A stretch of DNA of 64,000 nucleotides, from assembly GCA_002403455.1 (NCBI GenBank), contig DHHV01000124.1, forward strand, positions 4,322-68,321. Reading direction: 5' to 3'. Positions 26,437 to 35,232 of the stretch are shown here, one piece after another (the first letter of the stretch is position 1; every line of letters begins with the position of its first letter). The position numbers were made by a program, and so were the translations under genes. This DNA comes from Hyphomonadaceae bacterium UBA4763 (GTDB taxonomy: Bacteria; Pseudomonadota; Alphaproteobacteria; Caulobacterales; Aquidulcibacteraceae). The notes below the pieces were generated by a model, which was given only the letters and a program-made list of their open reading frames with translations, ran no database searches and was not told where the DNA came from.

Positions 26437-27990
26437 ATGGTGTCTCGGATTTTGACCATCGCGCTCGATGCAATCGACGCACAGCCTGTGATGGTGGAAG
26501 CGCAAATCGTCCCCTCAAGTCAACACACATTTTCCATCGTTGGCTTGCCGGATAAGGCCGTAGCGGAAAGTCGCGAACGCGTGCGGGCGGCGTTCGCCAG
26601 TATCGGATTGTCGCTTCCCTGGCAGCGGATTGTGGTGAATCTGTCGCCGGCCGATCAACGCAAAGAAGGCAGCCATTATGACGTCCCGATCGCCTTGTGC
26701 CTGTTACAGGCGATGGGCGTGTTCCCGGCCGATGCGCTGCAATCGGTTCTGGCGATCGGCGAATTGGGCTTAAGCGGCGATTTGGCGCGCGTGCCGGGCG
26801 CTCTGCCCGCCGCCATGACGGCGCAGCGGCTAAACCTGACGTTGATTTGCCCACGCGATTGCGGACCCGAAGCGGCGTGGAGCGGGGCGCAAATCTGTGC
26901 GCCGTCCAATTTGATGGCGCTGATCGCGCATTTGAAAGGCGATCGGTTGATCGAGGCGCCAACGCCCGGCGCCATCCTTGAGGCGCGCGCGACCTCTGAC
27001 ATGGCGGACATTCGCGGCCAGGAGCTCGCCAAACGCGCGTTGGAGATCGCCGCCGCCGGTGGGCATAACCTCATTCTGTGCGGCGCGCCCGGCGCCGGCA
27101 AAACCATGCTCGCGCAACGATTGATCGGGATTTTACCGCCGCTATCGGCGCGTGAATTGCTCGATGTGTCGATGATCCAATCCGTGGCCGGCTTGTTGGA
27201 GCGCGGAGCGCTGACCCGGGCGCGGCCGTTTCGGGCCCCGCATCATTCAGCCAGCATGGCGGCCCTGGTCGGCGGCGGCGTCCGCGCCAAACCGGGCGAG
27301 GTCTCATTGGCGCATTTGGGGGTGTTGTTTCTCGACGAATTGCCCGAATTTCATCAGCAGGCGCTCGATGCTTTGCGCCAGCCGCTGGAGGACGGGATCG
27401 TTACCGTGGCGCGCGCCAATCATCACGTGACTTATCCGGCGCGGGTCCAATTGATCGGGGCGATGAACCCCTGTCGTTGCGCCGCCAAACCGGGCGCTTG
27501 CCGGCGCGGTCCGCAATGCGCCGACGCCTATCAGGCGCGATTGTCAGGGCCGCTGCTGGACCGGGTTGATCTGTTCGTCGATGTCGATGTGGTCGCCGCC
27601 GCCGATTTGCTGCGCCCCGCGACCGGCGAAAAAAGCGCGGTGATTGCCGAACGCGTCGCCAAGGCGCGTGAGGCACAGCACGCCCGCTTTGACGACGTTC
27701 ATCTTGCTTTGCCGCAGACGAACGCGAGTATCGCCTCGGCGCAGATCGACGCCAAATTCAACGTGGAGCCGGAGGCGGCGGCCTTGCTGACCCAGGCGGC
27801 GGAGGCCTTTTCGTTGTCGGCGCGCGGCTATCACCGAGCGCTGCGCGTGGCGCGAACCATTGCCGATTTGGAGCAATCGGATAATTTGCGTCGCCGCCAT
27901 GTCGCCGAGGCGTTGAGTTTCCGGCGGCGCGCCCCGAGCGCCGCAATTGATTTGGGGCCAGAACGGTCGCGGCGAAGGAATGTTGCATGA
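26437..27990 (+). CDS. comM: ComM/YifB family Mg-chelatase-like AAA+ ATPase
   Basis: A 517-residue protein. N-terminal Lon-like fold about 1-170 (AQPVMVEAQI, IVGLPDKAVAESRERVRAAF), AAA+ core with Walker A GAPGAGKTMLA, Walker B LFLDELPEF and the RAPHHSAS block, and the C-terminal Mg-chelatase region (LSARGYHRALRVARTIADLE). ComM is a hexameric helicase that extends branches during natural transformation. A cysteine set (MNPCRCAAKPGACRRGPQC) is present as in other members. The start ATG at 26437 (MVSRI) is used because homologues begin there; a longer start at 26407 is unlikely. It overlaps the next gene by four bases. Confidence 0.93.
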   Translation: MVSRILTIALDAIDAQPVMVEAQIVPSSQHTFSIVGLPDKAVAESRERVRAAFASIGLSLPWQRIVVNLSPADQRKEGSHYDVPIALCLLQAMGVFPADALQSVLAIGELGLSGDLARVPGALPAAMTAQRLNLTLICPRDCGPEAAWSGAQICAPSNLMALIAHLKGDRLIEAPTPGAILEARATSDMADIRGQELAKRALEIAAAGGHNLILCGAPGAGKTMLAQRLIGILPPLSARELLDVSMIQSVAGLLERGALTRARPFRAPHHSASMAALVGGGVRAKPGEVSLAHLGVLFLDELPEFHQQALDALRQPLEDGIVTVARANHHVTYPARVQLIGAMNPCRCAAKPGACRRGPQCADAYQARLSGPLLDRVDLFVDVDVVAAADLLRPATGEKSAVIAERVAKAREAQHARFDDVHLALPQTNASIASAQIDAKFNVEPEAAALLTQAAEAFSLSARGYHRALRVARTIADLEQSDNLRRRHVAEALSFRRRAPSAAIDLGPERSRRRNVA

Positions 27991-29486
27991 CCGCCCCATC
28001 GCAACCGCCGGCCGGTTCCAGCCTTGAGCACCGCTTTGCCGAGCTGAGCCATGAATTGCGCACGCCTTTGAACGGCATTCTCGGTATGGCCGGACTGCTT
28101 GCTCATACGCCCTTGTCGGCCGAGCAGCGCGATTATGTGCAAGCCATCCGCACTTGCGGCGACCATTTGCTCGAGTTGATCGCGCAGATCCTGGATTTGG
28201 CGGCAATCGAGCAATCGGGCGACCGCCAATCGCCCAATTGGACGCGCCTGGAACCGCTCGCGCAAGGCATTGTCGAATTGTTCGGCGTCAAAATGGCGGG
28301 GCAAGGCGGCGAAATTGCGCTTGAATTGGCGCAAGACTGCCCGGGGGAGGTCTGGATCGACGAAACGCGGCTGCGCCAAGTTTTGTTCAATTTGGTCGGC
28401 AATGCGGTGAAATTTTGCCCCACAGGTGATGTCTTGTTGCGGCTGGGCGCCAACCCTGATCGAGATGGCGCCTTGTTGATTGAAGTGATCGACACCGGTC
28501 CCGGCATTGTCGCCGCCGATCGCGAACGGATTTTTCAACCCTTTCAGCGCGGCGAGGCCAAATCGAGCGCGGCGGGGATCGGCTTGGGGCTCGCCATTGT
28601 CCATTCCATTGTGGCGCAGCTGGGCGGGGAGCTGGGCGTCGACAGCGATGGCGAGAGGGGTTCGCGATTTTGGGCAATTTTGCCGGTCAAAAGTCGAGAA
28701 TCGACGACCCCTCAACCGCCTGTTCCTTTGGTCGATGCGATTTTTTCAATCTTGAGCCCGCGGCCGAGTTTTTTGTGGGCGATCGCGGCGGCTGCGCATC
28801 AACTTGGCGCGGTCGTTTTCGTTGGCGACAGCCTCAATGCCGCATCAAACCTCGTTCTGCTCGACGCTGATCCGGCTGATGGCGTGGCGCAGGATTTGGA
28901 CCAAATCTGTTCGACCATATCGACTGCAACTGCCGCCGGAATGCGCGTCCTCGTCTGCGTCAACGCCAGCAATCGCGACCGGATCGCTCTCTATCGACAA
29001 GCGGGCGCCCACGCCTTTTTAATCAAGCCGGTGCGGACCCAGTCGTTGATCGCCCAAGCGCGCAATGCGTTAGGCGGCCCCGCTGCGATCGAGGATGAAC
29101 GCACGCTCGTTCATAAAGATAGCCGTATGCGCGTGCTGGTCGTCGAGGACGACCCGATCAATGCGCGCTTGCTGCAGGCGATGCTCGGCAAAATTGGCGC
29201 GCAAGTGGACGTCCAAGCCACCGGCGCCGCGGCGTTAGGCGCCGCGCAATCCGCAAGCTTTGACCTTGCGCTGGTAGATTTGCGATTGCCCGATATGAGC
29301 GGCCGTGACGTGATAGCTCGGTTGCGCGCATTAGGCGGGCGCTGGCGCGCCACGCCGATTTATGTTGTGACGGCGGAAGGGGCCGAGCTAAACCAAGCCG
29401 AGTTGCGGGCGGCCGGCGCTGACGCAATATTGCCCAAACCCTTATCGGCCGACATGCTGGCGGGCGCCATCTTGCGTGGACGATGA
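27987..29486 (+). CDS. Soluble hybrid histidine kinase with receiver domain
   Basis: A 499-residue cytoplasmic kinase. It begins almost directly with the HisKA H-box (ELSHELRTPLNGILG, His at about 22), so there is no N-terminal sensor. HATPase about 120-240 shows NLVGNAVKF, DTGPGI and GIGLGLAIVHSI. A degenerate receiver-like segment follows (about 255-375), which keeps an Asp in VLLDADP and Lys-Pro (FLIKPV) but lacks the usual acidic pair. The final receiver (about 380-499) is complete: VVEDDPINARLL, Asp in LVDLRLPDMSG, Thr in VVTAE, and PKP. The gene overlaps comM by four bases, so it is co-expressed. It may feed a phosphorelay. Confidence 0.85.
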   Translation: MTAPSQPPAGSSLEHRFAELSHELRTPLNGILGMAGLLAHTPLSAEQRDYVQAIRTCGDHLLELIAQILDLAAIEQSGDRQSPNWTRLEPLAQGIVELFGVKMAGQGGEIALELAQDCPGEVWIDETRLRQVLFNLVGNAVKFCPTGDVLLRLGANPDRDGALLIEVIDTGPGIVAADRERIFQPFQRGEAKSSAAGIGLGLAIVHSIVAQLGGELGVDSDGERGSRFWAILPVKSRESTTPQPPVPLVDAIFSILSPRPSFLWAIAAAAHQLGAVVFVGDSLNAASNLVLLDADPADGVAQDLDQICSTISTATAAGMRVLVCVNASNRDRIALYRQAGAHAFLIKPVRTQSLIAQARNALGGPAAIEDERTLVHKDSRMRVLVVEDDPINARLLQAMLGKIGAQVDVQATGAAALGAAQSASFDLALVDLRLPDMSGRDVIARLRALGGRWRATPIYVVTAEGAELNQAELRAAGADAILPKPLSADMLAGAILRGR

Positions 29487-29510
29487 AATGACCAACCTGA
29501 TGCTCCCGCG

Positions 29511-31127
29511 ATGACCGCTTCGACCCATTTCCTTTTATCTGTGCATCGCTCGCCGCGTTTGCTGGCGACCTTGCTGCTCGGATTCTCTTCCGGCCTGCCT
29601 TTTTTACTCGTGTTTTCGACGCTGTCGCGCTGGCTGCGCGAAGAGGGCGTTTCGCGCGCCGCCATCGGTTTTTTTGTTTGGGCCGGATTGTTTTATTCGT
29701 TCAAATTCATTTGGGCGCCGCTTTTGGATCGACATGGTTTCCCCGGTTTTTCAGCGTTATTGGGCTTGCGGCGCGGGTGGATCTTGGCGGCCAAAACCGG
29801 CCTGATCCTCGCGCTCGCCTGGGTCGCCTTTACCTCGCCCGGCGAGGCGGCGCATTTTACCGCCATCGGCGCGATGATGGTGGCGTTTAGCTCGGCAACC
29901 CAGGACAGCGCGATCGACGCCTGGCGGATCGAAATGGCCAAGGAGAACGAACAGGCCGCCTTCGCCGCCGCCACGCAGCTTGGCTATCGCTTCGGCCTGA
30001 TGGCGGCAGGCGCGGGCGCGCTGCTATTGGCCGAGCAATTCGACTGGCGCATCGCTTATCTCGTGATGGCCGCGCTGATCGCGCTCGGCGCTACGACCCT
30101 CCTCTGGTGCGGGGAACCAAACGCCCCGCCAAGTCGCGCGCGGCGCGCCAACCCAGCCGCCGCGCCGCTCCAGCTCGGGCTTGGTCTCGGCGCCGTTATT
30201 CTGGTGCTGGCGGCGGTGTTAGCGATTGCCTTGTCGGCGCATGCGGCCTTCGGCGCGCTGAGTGCGCATTTGCTGCAGCCGGGCCAGATCTTGCGCCCGC
30301 TTAGCGTCTTCTGGGCCTGGTTCGGTCCGTATTTCGGCCCCAGCCTGTTCGGCGCGTTTTTCGTTAGTTTGTTTCTGATGGTTCGTCCGCTTCGCGCCAT
30401 GCGCCCCGACGCGCCGAGCCTGCGCCATCCGTTCATTGGCCCCTTTGCCGATTTCATCCGGCGTCACGCATATTGGGCGATCGTCATTCTCGGATTTATC
30501 GCCACCTGCCGGTTGAGCGATTTCGTCATGGGGGTCATGGCGCAGCCGCTTTATGCCGATCTGGGCTATTCGAAATCGGCCGTGGCGCTTTATTCCGGCG
30601 CGATCGGCATTTGGGTCACCATTGCCGGCGTCATGATCGGCGCCGCCTTTGCCTTGCGATTCGGCTTGCGACCGCTCCTTGCGCCTGCGGTATTACTGGC
30701 GGCGATTCCCAATCTGGCCTTTGCCTGGCTCGCGCTGGCGGGCGGCCCGCAAAGCGCGCCGGGCGCCGAGAATTTATTGCTCGACAATTGGCCGCTGGGC
30801 GTTGCGATCTTTGCCGACAATATCGCCAATGGTTTTGCGCAATCAATTTTCATCGGCTATATGTCATCACTCACCAACAAGCAGTTCACCGCGACGCAAT
30901 ATGCGCTGTTTGCTTCCTTGTTTGCTTTATTCGCCAAAATCATGGCGGGCTTTGCCGGCCTGATGGCGGATGCGCTGGGCTATGTGATGTTCTTTGTCTT
31001 GACGACAAGTTTCGCTTTGCCTGCGCTGGCGTTCGCGATCGCGCTCACCCGCGCCAAGCTGGTTAATCACTCGGCCGCCGCAAACGGCGAGGGCGCGGCA
31101 ATCGCCACCGCCGCCCCGATTACCTAA
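29511..31127 (+). CDS. AmpG-like MFS permease
   Basis: A 538-residue membrane protein with 12 to 14 hydrophobic segments. The AmpG hallmark near the start (LLGFSSGLPFLLVFSTLSRWLREEGVSRAAIGFF) and VAFSSATQDSAIDAWRIE are clear. AmpG imports muropeptides (GlcNAc-anhydroMurNAc peptides) for cell-wall recycling. The C-terminal third (NIANGFAQSIFIGYMSSLTNKQFTATQYALFAS) is also family-typical. It starts 24 bp after the hybrid kinase gene. Its last eight bases overlap the convergent carbohydrate-kinase gene. Confidence 0.88.
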   Translation: MTASTHFLLSVHRSPRLLATLLLGFSSGLPFLLVFSTLSRWLREEGVSRAAIGFFVWAGLFYSFKFIWAPLLDRHGFPGFSALLGLRRGWILAAKTGLILALAWVAFTSPGEAAHFTAIGAMMVAFSSATQDSAIDAWRIEMAKENEQAAFAAATQLGYRFGLMAAGAGALLLAEQFDWRIAYLVMAALIALGATTLLWCGEPNAPPSRARRANPAAAPLQLGLGLGAVILVLAAVLAIALSAHAAFGALSAHLLQPGQILRPLSVFWAWFGPYFGPSLFGAFFVSLFLMVRPLRAMRPDAPSLRHPFIGPFADFIRRHAYWAIVILGFIATCRLSDFVMGVMAQPLYADLGYSKSAVALYSGAIGIWVTIAGVMIGAAFALRFGLRPLLAPAVLLAAIPNLAFAWLALAGGPQSAPGAENLLLDNWPLGVAIFADNIANGFAQSIFIGYMSSLTNKQFTATQYALFASLFALFAKIMAGFAGLMADALGYVMFFVLTTSFALPALAFAIALTRAKLVNHSAAANGEGAAIATAAPIT

Positions 31128-32106
31128 ATCGCCGCTCAGCCAAGTCGCGCAAGGATGTTTCCGGCCGCGCGCCGTAATGGCCGATGCACTCCGCCGCCGC
31201 GAGCGCGCCCAAATGCCCGGCCCGGGCCAGCCCTACATCGCGCGCAAGTCCGAACAAAAAGCCGGCGGCAAACAGATCGCCGGCGCCGGTCGTGTCGCGC
31301 ACCTCGACGACGGGTTCGGCGACAATAACGATGCGCTGATCGCCTTGGACAATCAGGGCGCCTTTTTCGCTGCGCGTGATCGCGGCGATCAAGCCATGCT
31401 TAGCGACAATGTCGGCGGCCGTCTCGACATTGTCGACGTCATAAAGCGCGGTAATTTCGCGCTCATTGGCGAACAGAATATCGACATGGCTGGCGACCAA
31501 ATCCAAAAACGCGGCTTTGTGCCGTTCGACGCAAAAATGGTCAGACAAGGTCAGCGCGACGCGGCGGTCGGCGGCGCGGGCCATCTTGGCGGCGCTGTAG
31601 AACGCTTCTTTGGCCGGGTCGCGATCGAAGAGATACCCCTCCAAATACAAGATTTTCGCCGCTGCGATCTGTTGCGGATCAAGATCGGCCTTCGAAAACA
31701 ACACCGAGGCGCCGAGAAATGTGTTCATCGACCGATGCCCATCGGGCGTGACGACAATCAAGGACCGCGCCGTCGCCGGGCCGTCCAGTAGAGGCGGCGT
31801 GTGGTACGCCACGCCCGCCGCGGTTAAGTCATGCGCAAAGATGCCGCCCAATTGGTCATTGCGCACTTTGCCGATAAACGCGGCTGCGCCGCCAAGGCTG
31901 GCAAGCCCCGCCATGCTATTGGCGGCCGAGCCGCCGGAGATCTCGCGCGCCGGCGGCAGCGCCGCATAGAGCGCATGGGCGCGCTCTTCATCGATCAGTG
32001 TCATCGCGTCCGGCACGATGTTGTGCGCAACCAAGAAATCCGGCTCAACGCTGGCGATGACGTCAACGATTGCATTGCCCACGGCGATCACGTCAAAACG
32101 GGTCAT
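31120..32106 (-). CDS. PfkB-family carbohydrate kinase (adenosine-kinase-like)
   Basis: A 328-residue ribokinase-fold enzyme. It has the N-terminal FDVIAVGNAIVDVIA, the glycine-rich GGSAANSMAGLASLGG and the C-terminal anion hole and catalytic base DTTGAGDLFAAGF. The pattern NAIVDV and the lid region place it with alphaproteobacterial adenosine kinase-like / sugar kinases; exact substrate uncertain. The ATG at 32106 is preferred because an AGGAT site sits just upstream and the fold starts directly; an extension to 32169 would overlap the divergent gene's start. Convergent with ampG-like gene. Confidence 0.88.
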   Translation of the reverse strand: MTRFDVIAVGNAIVDVIASVEPDFLVAHNIVPDAMTLIDEERAHALYAALPPAREISGGSAANSMAGLASLGGAAAFIGKVRNDQLGGIFAHDLTAAGVAYHTPPLLDGPATARSLIVVTPDGHRSMNTFLGASVLFSKADLDPQQIAAAKILYLEGYLFDRDPAKEAFYSAAKMARAADRRVALTLSDHFCVERHKAAFLDLVASHVDILFANEREITALYDVDNVETAADIVAKHGLIAAITRSEKGALIVQGDQRIVIVAEPVVEVRDTTGAGDLFAAGFLFGLARDVGLARAGHLGALAAAECIGHYGARPETSLRDLAERRFR

Positions 32107-32167
32107 CTTTATCCTACAGGTCGCGGCGATCGATTGCGCCCAGCGGTGAACTGCGGCAGGGTTCGGC

Positions 32168-32635
32168 ATGAACTCGCGTCAGATTGCAAGCCTTCGCGCC
32201 GTCTTTTTCGGGAAATCCTGGCCGATAGCGGTCTTGTCACTCGGCCTTGTCGCCTGCGAAACGACCATTGCCGCACCGCCGCCCGCCTCCACGACGCCGC
32301 CGCCGCGCATCAGCGGCGCGCGCCCACCAACGGAACGCCCTGTCCTCCAGCCCGCCCCGTCCGATGCGCGCGCATTGATCGGCTTGACGGCCGACGAGGC
32401 GCAAGAGCGGCTCGGGCCGCCCTTGATCATCCGGCACGAGGGCGCAGCGCAATTATGGACCTATTCGATCGACGCTTGTGCGTTGGCGCTCGTGCTGGCG
32501 CCAACGCCGCGGACGCCAGGGGCGTTGCGGGTTGTCGACGCCCATTTGTCCCCCCGCATTGCAGGTGGGGCGCCAACCGCGCTGGATGTCTGCCTAGCGG
32601 CGCAGCAGCGCCCGGGCGCATCCGGGCAACGCTGA
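32168..32635 (+). CDS. Small lipoprotein with SmpA/OmlA-like half-domain
   Basis: A 155-residue putative lipoprotein. Residues 15-30 form the signal with lipobox LGLVAC (Cys about 30), followed by a Pro-rich linker (about 31-65). The C-terminal part LIGLTADEAQERLGPPLIIRHEGAAQLW-like stretch (residues about 71-98) resembles the BamE/SmpA fold start, in which a helix-loop sets a Leu-Gly-Pro-Pro turn, and two cysteines follow. Function unknown; many alphaproteobacteria carry such a small lipoprotein. Starts 61 bp from the divergent kinase start. Confidence 0.65.
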   Translation: MNSRQIASLRAVFFGKSWPIAVLSLGLVACETTIAAPPPASTTPPPRISGARPPTERPVLQPAPSDARALIGLTADEAQERLGPPLIIRHEGAAQLWTYSIDACALALVLAPTPRTPGALRVVDAHLSPRIAGGAPTALDVCLAAQQRPGASGQR

Positions 32636-32776
32636 TGGTCAATGCTCTGTCGTCTGGCAATAATCGGCGAAAGCTTCAACCGCCTGCTAGCGTGACGATT
32701 CTGAAATTCACCCCATAAATGTGGCATGCTCTGAGCGAATTTCAGGATCAACGCCACACTAAAAATCAATGAGTTG

Positions 32777-32851
32777 TAGTGTCCTTTTTGAACCAGAAGT
32801 TCGTTAAACACTTGACCCAATTATCGGACGAACTTCTGGTTTAGGACACTA
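32777..32851. repeat. 75-bp inverted-repeat element with TA ends (MITE- or IS-remnant-like)
   Basis: The left arm (32777-32804) reads TAGTGTCCT, then TTTTG, then AACCAGAAGTTCGT. The right arm (32828-32851) is the reverse complement of TAGTGTCCT, A, AACCAGAAGTTCGT. So 23 bases match on each side around a 23-base centre. There is no T-run after the stem. Ends with TA on both sides recall TA-targeting elements (IS630/Tc1-mariner type), but no transposase is present. The right end supplies the TAG stop codon of the adjacent minus-strand gene. Confidence 0.6.
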
Positions 32852-33331
32852 AGCGCGCTTCAAAAACGCCTGCAGCAAATCAATCCCAAGGCCCACCGCC
32901 TCTTTTCGGCGAAACGCCAATAGCAGCGCCGCGCCAAACAACCAGTTCACGCACGCCGCGATGAACAATCCGCCGCCGTCTTGGTTCGGATCGGTGCCGA
33001 GTGGGGTCAGGGTGTGAAAACTGATGGCGCCGGTCATGATGGCGACGCCGAGGGCCGCGCCGGCTGCTTGCAATCGCCGCAACGCCGGCAATATGCCGGC
33101 AATCAAACAAGCCGAGGCGACGGCTTCCGCCGCTCCGATCGAATACTGACTGAACAAACCCGTGTGACCGAACAAACCTGGCGCGCCAAGACTGCCGGCC
33201 CATGCATCCAATCGTCCAAAGATTTCTTGCGTTTCCGGCGCATCGGTAAACTTAAACCGCAAGGAATCTAAGAATATAACGGACATGAAAATCGCCATGC
33301 CATGCGGGATCAACCCGAAAATCTTTTTCAT
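32849..33331 (-). CDS. DoxX-like small membrane protein
   Basis: A 160-residue protein with four hydrophobic segments: about 8-20, 50-75, 77-95 and 115-135. The layout (FLDSLRFKFTDAPETQEIFGRL..SIGAAEAVASACLIAGILPALRR) fits the DoxX/SURF4-like family of unknown function. The ATG at 33331 is chosen because GGAGGGCAGG lies upstream; the ATG at 33370 lacks this. The stop codon TAG lies in the right end of the inverted-repeat element, so the original C-terminus may have been altered. It lies downstream of the LysR-type gene on the same strand. Confidence 0.72.
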   Translation of the reverse strand: MKKIFGLIPHGMAIFMSVIFLDSLRFKFTDAPETQEIFGRLDAWAGSLGAPGLFGHTGLFSQYSIGAAEAVASACLIAGILPALRRLQAAGAALGVAIMTGAISFHTLTPLGTDPNQDGGGLFIAACVNWLFGAALLLAFRRKEAVGLGIDLLQAFLKRA

Positions 33332-33481
33332 CCTGCCCTCCGATTGACGATGCGATAATGGCAAACCCACTCAGTCGCAATTCAAGAACGGCTCGGCCAT
33401 GCGCGTTTCGGTTATGGTTTCTATACCGCTGACGGCCAGCTTTAGCCGCTTCCCGAACCTGACTTTTTCGGGGCGTCTATG

Positions 33482-34363
33482 TCAAGGCCGCGCAACGAGG
33501 TGATCGATCAATGCGCGCACGCGCGGCGCGATAAACCGGTTCTGCGGGATCAGCGCGTGGATCGGCCGCGCCGCCATCGCCCATCCGGGTAAAACCCGCG
33601 CCAAACGCCCTGAAGCGATGTCCTCGCCGAGGACAAATTCCGGGATCGCGGCGATCCCGAGGCCGGCTCTGGCGGCGTCGCGGCTCGCTTCCGGGCTATT
33701 GACGCTGAACCGGCCGGCAATTTTCACAGAGACTTGCGCGTCCTTTGGCCCATTCAGGGTCCAGCGCTGCGGCGCGGGGAAATTCAAATCGATAATCGCC
33801 GGCCAGTCCGACAGAATGTCGGGACCAGCGTTGTGGGGAATTTGCAGGGCAATGTCCGGGCAAGCCACCAACGCCACCGGCGCCATGCCCAATTTGCGCG
33901 CGATCAGCGAGGAATCCTCCAGCGGACCGATCCGGACCGCGAGGTCAAATCCGTCCTCGATGAGATCGACCCGTCGGTCGGACAGCACCAGCCGCGCATC
34001 GATCCGCGGATGCAATTTCATGAAGTCAATCAACGGTCCCATCAAATGGGTCGTCGCAAAAGTCACCGGCGCGCTGATGCGCAACAGGCCGGCAATCTCG
34101 TTTTGATCGGCGCGCATCTGCCGATCGAGCCGCTCGAGGCTGTCCAGCACGGCTTTGACGTCTTCCAACGCCGCTACGCCTGCCGGTGTCAGCGCGACTT
34201 GCCGGGTGGTGCGATCAAACAATCGGGTCGCATAATCAGCTTCCAACCAGGCAATGCGTTTGGAGACCTGCGCCGGGGTGATGGCGCCACGCGCGGCCGC
34301 CTCGGTAAAGCTCCCGAATTCCGCCACTTGCGCGAAGGTGCGCAACGCCTCGATCCGATCCAT
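33482..34363 (-). CDS. LysR-family transcriptional regulator
   Basis: A 293-residue regulator. N-terminal winged helix-turn-helix (residues about 1-60: DRIEALRTFAQVAEFGSFTEAAARG, then VSKRIAWLEADYATRLFDRTTRQV) and a C-terminal ligand-binding domain (LVLSDRRVDLIEDGFDLAVRIGPLEDSSLIARKL). It is divergent from the M23 peptidase gene, with about 100 bp between, and lies upstream of the DoxX-like gene. Its inducer and target are not known; DoxX-like genes are common targets of such regulators. Confidence 0.9.
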   Translation of the reverse strand: MDRIEALRTFAQVAEFGSFTEAAARGAITPAQVSKRIAWLEADYATRLFDRTTRQVALTPAGVAALEDVKAVLDSLERLDRQMRADQNEIAGLLRISAPVTFATTHLMGPLIDFMKLHPRIDARLVLSDRRVDLIEDGFDLAVRIGPLEDSSLIARKLGMAPVALVACPDIALQIPHNAGPDILSDWPAIIDLNFPAPQRWTLNGPKDAQVSVKIAGRFSVNSPEASRDAARAGLGIAAIPEFVLGEDIASGRLARVLPGWAMAARPIHALIPQNRFIAPRVRALIDHLVARP

Positions 34364-34463
34364 GCGATGCTCGATTCTAAAAAACAGCGCCCGCCAATTT
34401 GCCGCCGCGCCATAAACCGCTTAATGGGGGAGTACAGGTCAACCTTTTCGGCGGAGCCGACCC

Positions 34464-35171
34464 ATGCCGCGACAACTGATGTCACGATCGGTCAACAGCC
34501 GCGCCAGGGTAATCGTCGCGCGGCTAATCCTGCAAGCATCTTGCTGTGCGCTTGTTATGGGCTGCGCTACCACACAAGGCGCGGCGGCCGACCCTGTCGC
34601 ACGCGCGCCGAATGCGGTCCCGATCGACGCGCCGATTTTGGAAACCTTGGCCTTATGCCCCGGCTTGACTGTCGCCAACGCGCCAATGGCCGACGCCGAT
34701 CGCCGCCTGACCGAGTACGCCGCCTTTGCCGCGTTGAACGGGGTGACATTGTTGCGCGCGCCGATCGCTGCTGCGGCGAACCCTTGTCTGTCCTCCGGCT
34801 TTGGGCCGCGCAATGGCCGGCCTCATCGCGGCGTTGATTATCACGCCGCGCGCGGCGCGCCGATCCTTGCCGCCGGCGCGGGCGAGGTGCGTGAACTCAC
34901 CGCCCGCGATGATTTCGGGCTGATGGTCCTGATCGACCATGGCGCGGGCGTGTTTACGCGATATGCGCATTTGGACGCGGTTGCCGACGGCTTGGCGATT
35001 GGTCAACCCGTTGACCTCGGTCAGCCGATCGGCGCGATGGGGTCGAGCGGCGCCGGCGTCCGTGCGGTGCATTTGCATTTCGAAGTCCTTACCGGCGATT
35101 ATGAGACGCCCAAACGCTCCTTCGGCCTCGATGCGGTCGATATTTTTGTGCTGCCAGCGCCGAATGCATAG
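34464..35171 (+). CDS. M23-family peptidase, probable lipoprotein
   Basis: A 235-residue exported protein. A lipoprotein-type signal ends in LVMGC (Cys about 34). The C-terminal LytM domain (about 110-230) has the full zinc ligand set: His and Asp in RPHRGVDYH, and HLHFEV near the end. It therefore should be an active endopeptidase on peptidoglycan cross-links. N-terminal 35-105 is unassigned. It reads in the same direction as the TonB receptor gene that starts about 60 bp downstream. Confidence 0.85.
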   Translation: MPRQLMSRSVNSRARVIVARLILQASCCALVMGCATTQGAAADPVARAPNAVPIDAPILETLALCPGLTVANAPMADADRRLTEYAAFAALNGVTLLRAPIAAAANPCLSSGFGPRNGRPHRGVDYHAARGAPILAAGAGEVRELTARDDFGLMVLIDHGAGVFTRYAHLDAVADGLAIGQPVDLGQPIGAMGSSGAGVRAVHLHFEVLTGDYETPKRSFGLDAVDIFVLPAPNA

Positions 35172-35232
35172 CCCATCCCGCGCGGATTGGCGCAATTGCA
35201 AGCCCAGGCCCATTCGCCGAACACTGCCCGGC

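Noticed and set aside
33440..33481. Terminator after the LysR-type gene (CCCGAA...TTCGGG)
   Set aside because: The six-base stem lacks a following T-run, so the support is too weak.
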